Positions 1 through 9,884 of a DNA stretch of 19,092 bases are shown one piece after another; within the stretch, counting starts at the first letter, position 1; the number at the start of each line of letters is the position of its first letter. The position numbers were made by a program, and so were the translations under genes. The DNA comes from Glomus cerebriforme (Eukaryota > Glomeromycota > Glomeromycetes > Glomerales > Glomeraceae), in assembly GCA_003550305.1 (NCBI GenBank), contig QKYT01000192.1:119106-138197 (forward strand). The letters run 5' to 3'. The notes beneath the pieces are model-generated. The model had not been told where the DNA came from and searched no databases. It saw nothing but the letters and a program-made list of their open reading frames with translations.

Positions 1-164
1 CTTCGCAAATAAGGAGAACGATAATTTAAGATAACCATATGAGCACGAAATATTTTTACATAAGGATCATTACCAACTTCTATTGTAATATCATAATAAT
101 CATCATCATTTAAAATTTCAAGTAAATTTTGAGATAATTTTGGTAAAAGTTTATTATCAACCAT
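1..164 (-). CDS. BTB/POZ-domain protein, N-terminal part (cut by window edge)
   Basis: Read on the minus strand, an ATG at 164-162 opens a frame that stays open to the left edge (54 codons). It contains SQNLLEIL, an acidic DDDYYDITIEVG stretch, then VKIFRAHMVILNYRSPYLR. This is the start of a BTB/POZ fold: the D-I-x-I-x-V strand, the F-x-A-H segment that begins the dimer core, and L-x-x-R-S-P-Y. From family knowledge, such proteins in Glomeromycotina usually carry BTB, then BACK, then a TLDc, Kelch or other C-terminal domain, and act as cytosolic homodimers or Cullin-3 adaptors. The C-terminal domain here lies outside the window, so the subfamily cannot be named. The ATG is chosen because homology begins within a few residues of it and the upstream DNA is low-complexity. 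It faces away from the P450 gene, with about 1.2 kb between them. Confidence 0.85.
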   Translation of the reverse strand, partial: MVDNKLLPKLSQNLLEILNDDDYYDITIEVGNDPYVKIFRAHMVILNYRSPYLR

Positions 165-1384
165 TATTATAATAATAAAAATGACGAGAGAATTCCTAAA
201 GGATTACCGTGTTAAATGGTTAAAATAATAGTGAATGGAAATCGATTGTTGTAGATCAGTGATAAATCTAGTTAGTTACAGCGTACACGGATAATTTAAT
301 TCTGTTAGCATATATCTTATCAAAAAAGTATCCCCGAGTATCTTAAATAGTTACTTTGGAAAAAAATAATTTCTTAAAAAATGAAAACTTTTTTAAATTT
401 TGCAGATATAATATTGATAATTAATTAATCACCTGTTGAATTTATTGCTACAAAAATCATGTAAGCTAAAAAGTTAAAGGTGAAGAAGAATAATAAAAAA
501 AAGAAAAATCAATAAAATTATAAATAAGTTAGATGAACCAAATCTTGAGAACTAATAACAGAAGAAGAAGTATCCGCAGCAAATATTAAATAAATTTAAA
601 ATAAAAATTTTTATTTATATACAGTATATGTACAGTATAATTAACACTATTTTTCCTTTTTTCTTTCTAAGAATATTAATCAATCATTAATTATATATTA
701 ATAAATACTTTAAAGACCACTTAACACTCTCAAAGAAATAAATTTCAATGACAATATCGTTTATTTAGCATTAAAAATTCAATATATTAATATATTTTAC
801 TGAAATTCTCTTGTTAAATCATAATAATATAGTAAATATAGTAAAATGACTATTATATTATACATACAATTAAATATATATATATTTTTTTACTTGCAAC
901 GTTAAAATATTAAATGTTTATTTCATATAAAATAAAGTGCTTAAAATATGTGTTAAAAATGGTCAAAAAAAAATTCCAGTAAATTTTATTAATTAATATG
1001 CTAAAATGTATCAAATAATTTGTAACAAGATCCTTTTAAACTGACTGAAGAGTTTAGCTTTTAAAGATCATTAAAATATTCTTGAAACACAACGAACATT
1101 TTGAGTGATATAAGAATTTAAATCGCTTAACAACGGCACCATTTTCCTATTAGAGAACCATAGTAAATTTTGCCGATCAAATGATCGACATACTATAAAA
1201 TGTCATTTGGGTAGACATGTGTTAACGGGTTATTATTAACCCGCATGTTAACTAAATTAGCTAACTTCATTACGGTTGTACAGCATCTCCTTTAATAATG
1301 AAATCCAGATCATCATTTTGTGTTAAAAAATTTTTTAAGCAATTTTTTAATATTTTTTAAAATTTTTAACAAGTTGCCAATAAA
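165..1384. other. Intergenic spacer between divergent BTB and P450 genes
   Basis: No convincing coding frame was seen on either strand. The DNA is very A+T-rich with homopolymer runs. It must contain both divergent promoters, but no clear TATA or CAAT arrangement could be separated from the background. Around 1150-1252 it becomes hairpin-rich: CGATCAAATGATCG folds on itself, and a longer stem lies at 1221-1252. Confidence 0.6.
1221..1252. repeat. Small hairpin upstream of P450
   Basis: CGGGTTA (1226-1232) pairs perfectly with TAACCCG (1237-1243) around a 4-base loop. Flanking GTTAA and TTAAC extend the stem across a CATG bulge. It is unusually G+C-rich for this region. It could be a relic of a miniature transposon end or a regulatory hairpin; nothing decides between these. 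Confidence 0.4.
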
Positions 1385-3820
1385 ATGAATTTCCTTATAA
1401 TTATTTTAGTTTTAGTATCTTTTATAGCTTTCAAAATTTATCAGAAAATAAGGGTACCTGAGGGACTCAAAAATATACCAACATTAAGTTATTTAAATCT
1501 TCTTACTGCAATTTATAATAAGGTTGGACAGGATAAGCGTTGGGAAGATACTCGTGAAATTTTTGAGAAAGAAGGAATTGGAAAGGTAATAATTTTTTTT
1601 NTGTNGTTATTCATTTCCAAAGAAACTTTTTCTGAAACAATTTTTAAATAGCTTTGGTTCAATGGAGAATGGATTCTTATAGTAACAGATTTGGGATTAG
1701 TAAAAGATATAGTTACAAAACAGGTAAGGAATTATTTTAAAAAATTTTATTTATTCATGATTTAATGTTATAATTCTTTTTTTATAAATTAGATTTATAT
1801 CCTAAATCTTTACTCGATGAATCATTTCCCGGGTCTTTATTTGCTCAATATTATGGTACAAACATAGTATTTTCAAATGGAGACGTGAGTATAAATTATG
1901 ATGTCGTTAATTTTATTTAATTAAGATTTTTTAAAGTTTATTATTGATATCTAATTTACTATATAGGTTTGGAAGCGTCATCGGTATATTTAAATATAAA
2001 TTATTATTATTTTATATATATATATATATATAATATTTTTGATTTTCCTTTATGTTTTAGTCGTATTGTAAATCCTTCTTTCCGAAATATACCAGTACAT
2101 GTATTTGTTGAATCTGCTATAAAATTGTTGAATGTCATGGAAAAAGTTGATAATGAACCTATAGAAGTTAAAGATCTTATGCATAGGTAAGGAAATGAGA
2201 ATCACATATTCTTAAGAAATAAAAATAATAATATTAACGAAGACTTTATTTATAGATTGACCTTAGATGTTCTTGGAAAAGCTGCTTTTGGATTTGATTT
2301 TAATGTAAATATATATATATATATATATATTTTTCTTTTTTTTTGAAGAATAAATAGACTAATTTATATTAAATTTATTGATGGTTTAAAATTAGAATCT
2401 TGGAGATCCAAAAAACGTATATGTTACTTCTTACAATGAAGTGTTGGAAGAACTGAGTAAACCAATATACTATCTTATTTCATTCCTTGAACACATCGTT
2501 CCACGTACTGAAGCAATTAAGAAAATAGCAAAACTTAATAAATTATATGATGAAATGGTCGAAAGAAAAATTAAATCAATGAAAACAGGCGAATTAGATG
2601 AAAAAATAAATAATAAATCTGCTGACTTATTAGAGAATATGATACATGCTTGCAATGATCCGGAAAATCCAACTTTAACAAGTGAAGAATTGCGGGTGAG
2701 TTATAATTGTATATTTTTATATTTTTAAAAAAATAAATTCTTCTGAAAAAAAATTTTAATATTGAATTTTTATCATTTTATAGCATAATCTTGCAATTTT
2801 TATGTTGGCTGGTCATGATACTAGTAAGAAGAACTTTATTTATTTATTTATTGTATTTATCATATATTTATTAATGTAATTAATTGTTTTCCGATAATGA
2901 AATTAGCCGCAAATTCTTTGGCAACTATTTTATATCTTTTAGCTATCCACAAGGTATTTAAGAATTCCATGTTCACATAAATTCCTTTTATAATAATAAT
3001 TACTTATTTTTTTATATTAAATAAGGATGTACAAAAGAAAGTTCGTGATGAAATATTACGTGTTCTTGGTGATGACTTAACTCCAAGCTCGGAACAGCAA
3101 AAGGAATTAAAATATATGAACATGGTCATAAATGAAAACTTAAGATTATATCCTCCGGTATATATTATTATTATTTAATTTTAAATTGTAATTTTATCAA
3201 TTTTAATTCATTTATTTAATTCATTTATTTTTATTTATTGTCAATCTTTTTTTTTTTTAAAAAAAAAATATTATAGGTTGATAATTTGCCACGAAGAATT
3301 CCTTTAAATGATATTACACTTCGTAACCATGTGATTCCAGCAAAAACACCAATTTATGTTTATATTTATGGAATTCATCATTCATCAAAGAATTGGGAAA
3401 ATCCTGAAAAATTTATTCCTGAAAGATTTGAGAATGAAAAGCATGATCATTATGCTTGGTTAAGTTTCAATAGTGGTAGTAGATTGTAAGTTAAATATAT
3501 ATTTGAATTTTTGAATTATATACAAAATAACCAAAAATAATAATATATATTTTTTTAATATAAATAGATGTTTAGGAATTAATTTTTCACTTATTGAACA
3601 AAGAATAATGTTGTGCACTTTATGTAAGACATTTTTTGATTCATCGTTTTGATTATTTTATTTTATACTAAAATTTTATTAAAATTTTATAGTAAGAAAA
3701 TATGAAGTATCTTTACCAGCGAATAGTATTCATAAAGATAAATTACAAATTGCATCTGAAAGTAGTGGAACTATGGGACCACATCCATTGCCTTTAATAT
3801 TTAAAAGAAGAACAGATTAA
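1385..3820 (+). CDS. Cytochrome P450 monooxygenase, 13 exons, one-base frameshift
   Basis: Exons by GT-AG splicing: 1385-1585, 1652-1723, 1793-1884, 1967-1983, 2061-2186, 2256-2304, 2396-2695, 2784-2823, 2907-2953, 3026-3157, 3277-3485, 3568-3623, 3693-3820. Together they give about 489 residues, the normal length for a microsomal P450. Residues about 1-20 form a hydrophobic anchor, so the enzyme should sit on the ER membrane facing the cytosol. Diagnostic motifs are KRHRRIVNP (C helix), AGHDTT (about 295-300, oxygen activation), ENLR (352-355, ExxR), PER (407-409) and FNSGSRLCLG (423-432), with Cys430 as the heme ligand. It should use NADPH-P450 reductase electrons to hydroxylate a lipophilic substrate; neither CYP family nor substrate can be named. 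The exon 2/3 junction is one base short for the otherwise obvious frame (Q then LYPKS). This is either a sequencing error or a disabling deletion. Two Ns lie in intron 1. Confidence 0.88.
1793..1793 (+). other. Apparent one-base deletion at start of P450 exon 3
   Basis: Exon 2 ends on a complete codon (CAG at 1721-1723, then GTAAGG). Exon 3 after TTAG starts ATTTATAT, which only reads the expected LYPKSLLDE if one base is added in front; a G would give D. Without it the frame reaches TAA within five codons. No alternative canonical donor or acceptor nearby restores phase. Confidence 0.6.
2013..2032. repeat. AT dinucleotide microsatellite in P450 intron 4
   Basis: A pure TA/AT run of about 20 bases lies inside the intron between exons 4 and 5. 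A similar run is in intron 6. Such tracts are common polymorphic markers. Confidence 0.8.
2308..2331. repeat. AT dinucleotide microsatellite in P450 intron 6
   Basis: An uninterrupted AT run of about 22 bases starts immediately after the GTAAAT donor of exon 6. It is followed by a T-rich tract. Confidence 0.8.
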
Positions 3821-3915
3821 AGGAATTAAATAGCTATAAGAATTAGAATTTTGTATTTGAATTATTTATTAAATATTTATTTGTTTTTGAAGTTGATATA
3901 TAAATATTATTTTTT

Positions 3916-3921
3916 AATAAA
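3916..3921 (+). terminator. Probable polyadenylation signal of P450
   Basis: A canonical AATAAA lies 95 bases after the P450 stop codon, in a T-rich then A-rich setting followed by TGTGATTT. In DNA this A-rich the hexamer alone is weak evidence. Confidence 0.4.
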
Positions 3922-4709
3922 ATAATAATGTGATTTCTGATTTCAATCTCAACTACTTTTTATTTAAAGAATCTGGAATTTATACTAAATAATATCAGTT
4001 ACTTATGTCCAGTTAATAATATATTGAATTATCGATGCTATATAATATAATGCATTTAATAATTTTTGAGAAGTTTGGGTATTTCATATTCTTAAATAAA
4101 AATATAATTTTATCGTTATTAATTGTTCAAAGAATCTTGATATATTCGTTATTTTTTAAAATTGTTAGTTTTGTTATATTAACGTTAACAAAATCAAAAA
4201 GAATTCGACATTATTAAAAAGAATTTGATCAACTGCTGAGGAAATGCTAATTGGAAAAAGGATAGTAATAATTTGTTTCATAGTTAAGTCCATTCTATTA
4301 TCTTCATGTATTTAGTTCTGCTTTTATTTAAAGCTTACAAACATTCAGTTATTTTGTTACATAAATGCAATGTTTACTATTACAAAATTTTGGTATTTAC
4401 GAAACAAATTAATTTTTTTATCATTTAAAAAAAATAGCATTTTATATAGATTTTAATATCTTTGAAAATAACATAGATAATCAAATAAACACAAATATTT
4501 GCCTTCTATAGTTTTAGTTTCTTAGCATTAACATCTTTTTAATAATTTCATTAAGATGTCTGACAAACTTTTTCTTATTGATATCAATGAGGAAGGTACG
4601 CGCAGGTACCTTTTCCTGCACGAGGCAATAAGAGTAATTTATTGTTAAAGAAACTCTCGAGTATTATATATAAACGGATGGTTAAAGTTAATATTCGAAT
4701 AAAATTTTT
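3922..4709. other. Gene-free spacer
   Basis: No supported gene. Small open frames are low-complexity, rich in F, I, L and Y codons, as expected by chance in A+T-rich DNA. A locally less A+T-rich patch at 4556-4645 holds a 30-codon plus-strand frame from ATG 4556. It also has an imperfect hairpin, AAGGTAC/GTACCTT, around GCGCAG near 4593-4612. Its origin is unknown; a repeat relic is likely. Confidence 0.5.
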
Positions 4710-4850
4710 TATGGGAACTTATGAAATTAAAATGTGAATTAGAGGAAGAAACAAATGAACACATGCAGATATGTGAAAGATGACATTTTAAACAATTATG
4801 GGAAGAGACAATATCGAAAAAAATCAAGGAAATAATATATGGAAGGAAGT
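4709..4850 (+). pseudogene. Decayed LINE-type reverse transcriptase tail (zinc-knuckle region)
   Basis: One plus frame reads LWELMKLKCELEEETNEHM, then QICER, then a stop, then FKQLWEE and IKEII. The pattern C..(x)EEETNEHM..C resembles the C-terminal zinc-knuckle region of LINE ORF2 proteins (C-x-L-C..EETxEHI..C), which follows the reverse transcriptase or RNase H part. One cysteine is missing and a stop follows 25 codons in, so it is a non-functional fragment. No upstream RT motif (such as a YxDD box) could be recovered from the flanking DNA. The match is short and recalled by eye, so the assignment is tentative. Confidence 0.35.
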
Positions 4851-5099
4851 GATGAAAATGAAATAAAAGGAAAGTATGCTACCTTTCTCTCGAGATGATC
4901 ACCAGCGTGAAAAGGCAAGATTCTTTTCAATAAGTAAGTATCAACAGGTTTCTGGATTTCAGTACAAATCATCCATTAAATTAACGATTCACAAAATTTA
5001 AAAATTATTTTATTTATCAAAAAAAAATTTCTTTGTAAATATTTATTTATAATTTTTAATTTAATTGTAGTAATAAAAAATACATTAAAATTATTAAAA

Positions 5100-5935
5100 A
5101 AATAAGAAAGAAAATCTAATATTATTACTTCAGTTGTATCATTTTTATTACTATTTTATTTCTAATATTCTTGAATGTTTTCTTTTTTTTTTATTCTTAT
5201 ATTTTGTTTTTTTTATATCATTATTTCTTCCTATTTACAGTATCTATAAAATAAATATAGTCTACATAATTAAAGTCCTGCCTCTTTACTACATCTTTTA
5301 TTCCAAACTTTTTCCACAATTAAGAGATTAGCATCTTTTCTAAGTTTCTTTGTTTATATACATATACAGTACATATTTTCTTCAATTTATTCCTTTCCAT
5401 TTTGTCCCTCCTTTGATTTTGTCTTATCCATTCTTGAAATGTTCTTTTATTTCCTTTTTGATCTCTTTTTTATCAGTTATTATTGGCCACTTGTTTACTT
5501 TTATTATTCTTTTCATTTTGTTAATTTCTTCTTATCCTTTTAATCACCCACCGGAGTCCTCTTTTAGCCAATATTCTCTTGCTTACTATTTCTTTTAACT
5601 TGTTATTTGTCCTTTTTCTTTCATTTCCACTTTTTTTTCTTGTTACATCTTCTCTGTTATATATTTCTTTTATCATTTCTTTGTCCATTCGGTTGTATAT
5701 TTATTTATTCTATTTTTTCCCATAATTTTTTAATATTAAATAAAGCTTTTAATTTTTCACACTCCAACAAGCTGAAATGAATATTTATTCCTTAAAGTTG
5801 TTACGTACTGTATTTCTAGTTTTATCTTGAAATAGCATTTCTTTCTTCTGTTTTCTTTTATCATCTTGCAAAATCTTCTCATCACGATGATCTCTTTAAT
5901 CTTTAACGTTGATTCATAAACATAAATACGAGGAA
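5100..5935. other. Pyrimidine-rich block, possibly decayed minus-strand coding DNA
   Basis: The plus strand is strongly T+C-rich over about 800 bases, so the minus strand is A+G-rich. Minus-strand frames give broken Lys/Arg/Glu-rich stretches such as EWTKEMIKEIYNRED and KEIVSKRILAKRG, interrupted by stops. The strand asymmetry and charged composition suggest an old degraded gene, perhaps the body of the nearby LINE-like relic. No catalytic motif was found. It could also be simple-sequence drift. Confidence 0.3.
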
Positions 5936-6165
5936 ATAAAGAGGGGAATACTAATCTAAACCAAACCAGCCAGTTAGGAGATACTCAACTATCCGACTGG
6001 TTTTTCCTTGCCTGATAGAGGAAGACCTCATATACAGTATAAGGAAGATAAGAGAGAAAAAAGAACCAAACCAGCCAGTTAGGAGATACTCAACTATCTG
6101 ACTGGTTTTTCCTTGCCTGATAGAGGAAGACCTCGTAAACAGTATAAGGAAGATAAGAGGGAATT
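5936..6165. repeat. Left copy of a two-unit inverted repeat
   Basis: After an ATAAAGAGGGGAAT end sequence there are two tandem units with a period of 105 bases (starting 5961 and 6066). They are nearly identical apart from a few point changes. Each unit has CCAGTTAGGAGATACTC, a CCAGT/ACTGG stem, TTCCTTGCCTGATA, ACAGTATAAGGAAG and ATAAGAG. The same architecture lies in reverse orientation at 9885-10114. A minus-strand frame of 104 codons spans the block, but it simply translates the repeat twice and is not a gene. The repeat is probably a transposon end or a solo terminal repeat. Confidence 0.8.
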
Positions 6166-6339
6166 TTAAAGGAAAAACAAAAGGAAGAAAAAGAATAGCT
6201 AATAATATAAAAAATCTCTTGAAAAAGATGGTGGTGGTGGTATTTATAAATTTTATTTTTTTCATGTAAAATTTACAAAGGATATGTCATAAATAATCAT
6301 AATTTCAAAATTTGTAATCTAATACTTAATTTAGTAATA

Positions 6340-6375
6340 GGCTTATTGGGCTAGCCAAGTAAAGTATAATGGTAC
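6340..6375. repeat. Left arm of second inverted-repeat pair
   Basis: GGGCTAGCCAAGTAAAG followed by TATAATGGTAC matches, in reverse orientation and with one mismatch over about 28 bases, the sequence at 11528-11562. Similarity decays quickly outside. The sharp GGTAC boundary suggests a transposon terminus. Confidence 0.65.
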
Positions 6376-7845
6376 ACATTAGTCATAGTTCATATCTTGC
6401 GTGATTTATGAAAAGGTCTATAGTTAGTGGATCATAAATTTATCAATTTTTATTTAAATCATCCCTGATGATTTTATTAATTATTATTGCAATTAATCAG
6501 ATTGTTGTAAAAAATTTGGAATTTCAAGGATTTCACTCGTTAATAAAAAAAAAATAGATAGAAAGGTTACTTCTCTGATCGAAAATAAATAATATTTAAT
6601 AATCCTCATATATAATCTATTTCTTCTATTTAATCTCATTAAATTTATTTTGTTCATTTATAAAATCACATAATATTATATTATAAAAAACTACCTTTCT
6701 CAATTCTTAGGTACAAATGCAATAACATATCTTTAAATAATAATTTATTATTTAAAAAATTATTTGATTGTCAAACATTTTGAATATGGTTTATAAAATT
6801 TCTAATCAGAGTTTCAAAATGTTTACGTCAACAAAGCCACCTTTTGTCATAATTTTTAAATGATGTAACAAATTAGTCAATTAAAGTTATTTATAGCGTA
6901 ACTAGCTTAATTTGCCTTTAAAGAGATATTAAAAATTGTATTTTAGCTTTTAAGTCGATTAGGAAATGAAACGGATGTTTGGTTTGTTACGTCCATCATT
7001 TGGTTCCTTAGTATATACGGAGACTCTGAAGTTTTCTTGCTTTATAATTTAAGAAGAAAGCTTTCAATCAAATTTATGAGTAGATTTCATCATTTTCACC
7101 ATTATTTTGGCGAACTATAAGACATTCACATTATTCGTTTAAGTATATGACCTTAGTATAAATTTTATACATAAACACATATACAGTATTTATTACCTGA
7201 TTATGCAGCAATCATTCAATTCCCATAACTCAGTACAAAGATAGTTTATGATTATTAAAAATTTCTTGGATCATATCAAAAATTTTATTTTGAGTGTAGC
7301 ATAGTCCAAAAAAATTAAATTTTCGCAACTTTGATGTACAATACTTCAGTACTAATAATTGAATTAGATGAAAGAAAAAATATGAAATCAATATTGATAA
7401 ACTAATCATACTTTTTTTGTCCTTGATGGCAAATTAATCTTAAAAGTATTCACCTTCATAGGAAACAAGATAAAATAATCACTTTATGTTATTTTTTAAA
7501 AATTACAAAATTTTCACTTTTAGTTTAGTTTATGTGGTATCATAGAATTTATTAAATTATACTATATAATATATATATACATCTAATTTATTAAACTACT
7601 TTCTCTATAATTATTAAAAATTTATTGATATTTCTAATCATATTATCATAACTTTGTTCATACTAATTAAAATTATTTTTTTAATATACAAATATTTCAA
7701 TATTAGATGTTAAAATCCATATCCTTCAAATGACTTAAAATTGAGTCTTTATAATTCTCCTTATTCTTTAAAGAAATATTAACCTATCTTGATTATGCCA
7801 ATTTCACTATATTATTGTGAACTCTTCCATATTAAAAATTATATC

Positions 7846-8073
7846 TTACAATAATTTCTTCTGTTCCTTGTACAGTACGTTAATGAATGTAACCATATAA
7901 GGTATATTATCACCAAATCTTTTGGAAGAAAATCCTCTTAATAATAATTTAAATTCATATGGTAAATATAATTCTCTTGCATAAGTAAATTTGTTCTTAG
8001 CATTGACTTTATCAATCCACCATGAAATTAAATAAACAATATTTATATTAAAATTTTGAATCAATAATTTCAT
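7846..8073 (-). pseudogene. Unidentified coding fragment
   Basis: The open frame of 75 codons is richer in W, R, G and P than chance frames here (WWIDKVNAKNKF, YLPYEFKLLLRGF, FGDNIPYMVTFINVLYKEQK). It ends in a stop, with further stops in the continuation. No signal peptide, zinc ligand pattern or catalytic motif is visible. It could be one exon of a larger lost gene. I do not assign a function. Confidence 0.3.
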
Positions 8074-8135
8074 CAGTCTTTCTATATACTGTATAGGAAG
8101 AAAAATAGCTCTTCATAAAGTTGAGCTTTTAATAA

Positions 8136-8606
8136 GTGAAATCAAAGCTTTTTATTTCCATTTATTATACGGATTGGAAATCTATTAGTCATTTTTCAAA
8201 GTTTTCCATTTTCCTCTTCATTTCATCACTAATCAGTAATCCAATTTATCATATTTCATTAATTCATTTATCTTTTTTGTTGTCTAATTTCTTTTATAAG
8301 ATAGAATATGGTGCTCCAAATATAATTAAAATCTTGTTTGCTGCCAGTGAATTAAGTCTACAGGAATTAATTCCATCCTTATTTAAATCATTTTTGATTG
8401 AAAACAAAATAATTTGGATGAAACAAAATTTTAGCTTGATATACCAAACGAGCTTTGAAAATGAAATCTTTTTTTGGAGCTTCAAAATTTTGATAAAGAA
8501 TGTACTTAAATGGTATTGCTATATTTTAAGTAAAAATTTTGCATTTCTTAAATCTTATTTTCGTAAATTTTTTATATTACCAGTTTTGCTCAGCCGACCA
8601 CAATAA
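8136..8606 (+). pseudogene. BTB/BACK-domain gene fragment, frameshifted
   Basis: Within this frame, about 8,300-8,450 reads KIEYGAPNIIKILFAASE, then LSLQELIPSLFKSFLIEN, then WMKQNFSLIYQTSFENE. This is the junction of a BTB domain and the BACK helices typical of glomeromycotan BTB proteins: E-Y-x-A-x-x-I-x-K-I-L-x-A-A-x-E-L-x-L-Q-E-L, then W-x-x-x-N-F-x-x-I-Y. At about 8,470 the expected LELQ continues in another frame (TTGGAGCTTCAAAAT), so a frameshift has occurred, and the rest is not BACK-like. The upstream part (8136-8290) lacks the BTB core. It is a relic of a gene related in type to the BTB gene at the left edge, perhaps carried in by repeat activity. It is not expected to encode a working adaptor. 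Confidence 0.65.
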
Positions 8607-9884
8607 AAAATAAATTTATTTGATATTTTCATTATGTTATCAAAAATACTTCATAAATATGTATGTACTTTTCTTATCAAAACGAAGATAATTATAAAAA
8701 ATTTTTGCAAATTTACTAACTCATATTTATTAGGAAATTATGAGTTGTAATTAAAATAAAAATTACTAATAAAATTTTGTGTCGGATAATTTTTATACCT
8801 CAAATTTTTTTGATGTTACCAATTATATTCTACCATCATTTTCGTAATATCAGACAATTAATCATTCGAAAATTATATTGACTTACGTAATCTATTCTGA
8901 AGGTGGTTTCAACTTCCAATACGTAAAAACTATACAACATATAAATCGATCTAATCATAAATAACATCTTAGTCCAAAATTTATTCTCATCGATGATAAA
9001 GATTTCTAAGATTCTATTGCCAAGTATTACCATCATAGTCTTAATAGCTAGCCCCAGTGTTTTACTTTTAGGTTCATACATTTCACACTCAAAATGGATG
9101 AGAATATTCAAATGATTTTTCTTTTTATTGTAATTTTTTGTTTCTGATTAAGTTACTACACTTAACGTTGATATTCAGGTGATAATAAGATTTTTTTTAA
9201 AAAAAGAAACCTGTCTAATCCAGCAACGAAGAAAATAAATTCAAGTTTAATAAATATAAATCATAACGATTTGCCATAATTTAAAGCTTCAATAATTCGG
9301 TACGGATTTTTTTATTTGATAATTCCAAAAGTATGTAATTAGGCATTACAAATAAAAAAGAACGTCCCCAAAATAAAACATTTGCAATATTTAAATGGAT
9401 GTCACGTCACGTCAAAATTACTAATTTGTGTAATCGTTATTATCAAAATGTAATTATCTAAATTTTTGAAGAAATATTATTGGTAAAATTGGTAAAGAAG
9501 TTATCAGTGGTTGATGATGCTGATGATGTATTATCATACATAGTCTATCAATTAGTTAGATTTGACTCATTTTGAAACTAAGTGAAAAATCAATAAGTTG
9601 TTAACAAATATAGAAATTTTTCATGTGAACAAATAAAAGATTATCTATTTTGTGCGACGTATAAAAGTATTAAAAATAGAAAATTTCAAATTAATACACA
9701 AATTAAGCATTATGAGTCAAATCACGAAAATTTCTTATATTTTTAATATTTTTGACTCATTTTTATATACTTATTATTCTTAAAATATATAAATACTACC
9801 ATTTTTCATTATTCCTTCGCATTTTTTTAATTATTATTATCCTAATTTTATCTTACAATCATTTTTAAAAACTCGNATCNNTTA
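8607..9884. other. Gene-free A+T-rich spacer
   Basis: No supported gene. A 91-codon minus-strand frame at 8836-9111 (including YEPKSKTLGLAIKTMMVILGN) has no recognisable domain and may be a fragment or chance. A short tandem CACGT motif (GTCACGTCACGTCA) lies near 9401-9414, and TGATGATGCTGATGATG near 9510. Ns occur at 9876-9881, just before the right repeat copy. Confidence 0.5.

Larger units (their letters stand above)
6166..8135. other. Gene-poor spacer with unassigned fragments
   Basis: Mostly A+T-rich DNA without a supported gene. The second inverted-repeat arm lies at 6340-6375. At 7846-8073 on the minus strand a 75-codon frame has unusually protein-like composition: WWIDKVNAKNKFTYAREL followed by YLPYEFKLLLRG and GDNIPYMVTFINVLYKEQ. 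It lacks a recognisable motif and is followed by stops. I do not recognise the family; it is best regarded as a degraded gene fragment. Confidence 0.4.

Noticed and set aside
2470..2655. 61-codon minus-strand frame
   Set aside because: It is antisense to P450 exon 7, which is clearly coding on the plus strand.
4035..4217. 60-codon hydrophobic plus-strand frame after P450
   Set aside because: Its composition is fully explained by A+T richness, with no motif or splice context.
5134..5598. Two hydrophobic plus-strand frames (65 and 82 codons) resembling membrane proteins
   Set aside because: T-rich DNA yields Phe/Leu/Ile/Tyr/Ser-rich chance peptides; there is no motif, and the strand bias fits decayed minus-strand coding better.
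5951..6265. 104-codon minus-strand open frame with a repeated SSSIRQGKTS and EYLLTGWFG peptide
   Set aside because: It is the translation of two tandem repeat units plus flank; the peptide repeat only mirrors the DNA repeat.
8294..8485. 63-codon minus-strand frame
   Set aside because: It is the shadow of the BTB/BACK relic, whose plus-strand reading has recognisable family residues.
8836..9111. 91-codon minus-strand frame
   Set aside because: It has no recognisable domain, no splice context and is A+T-driven in its second half; kept only as a note in the spacer entry.
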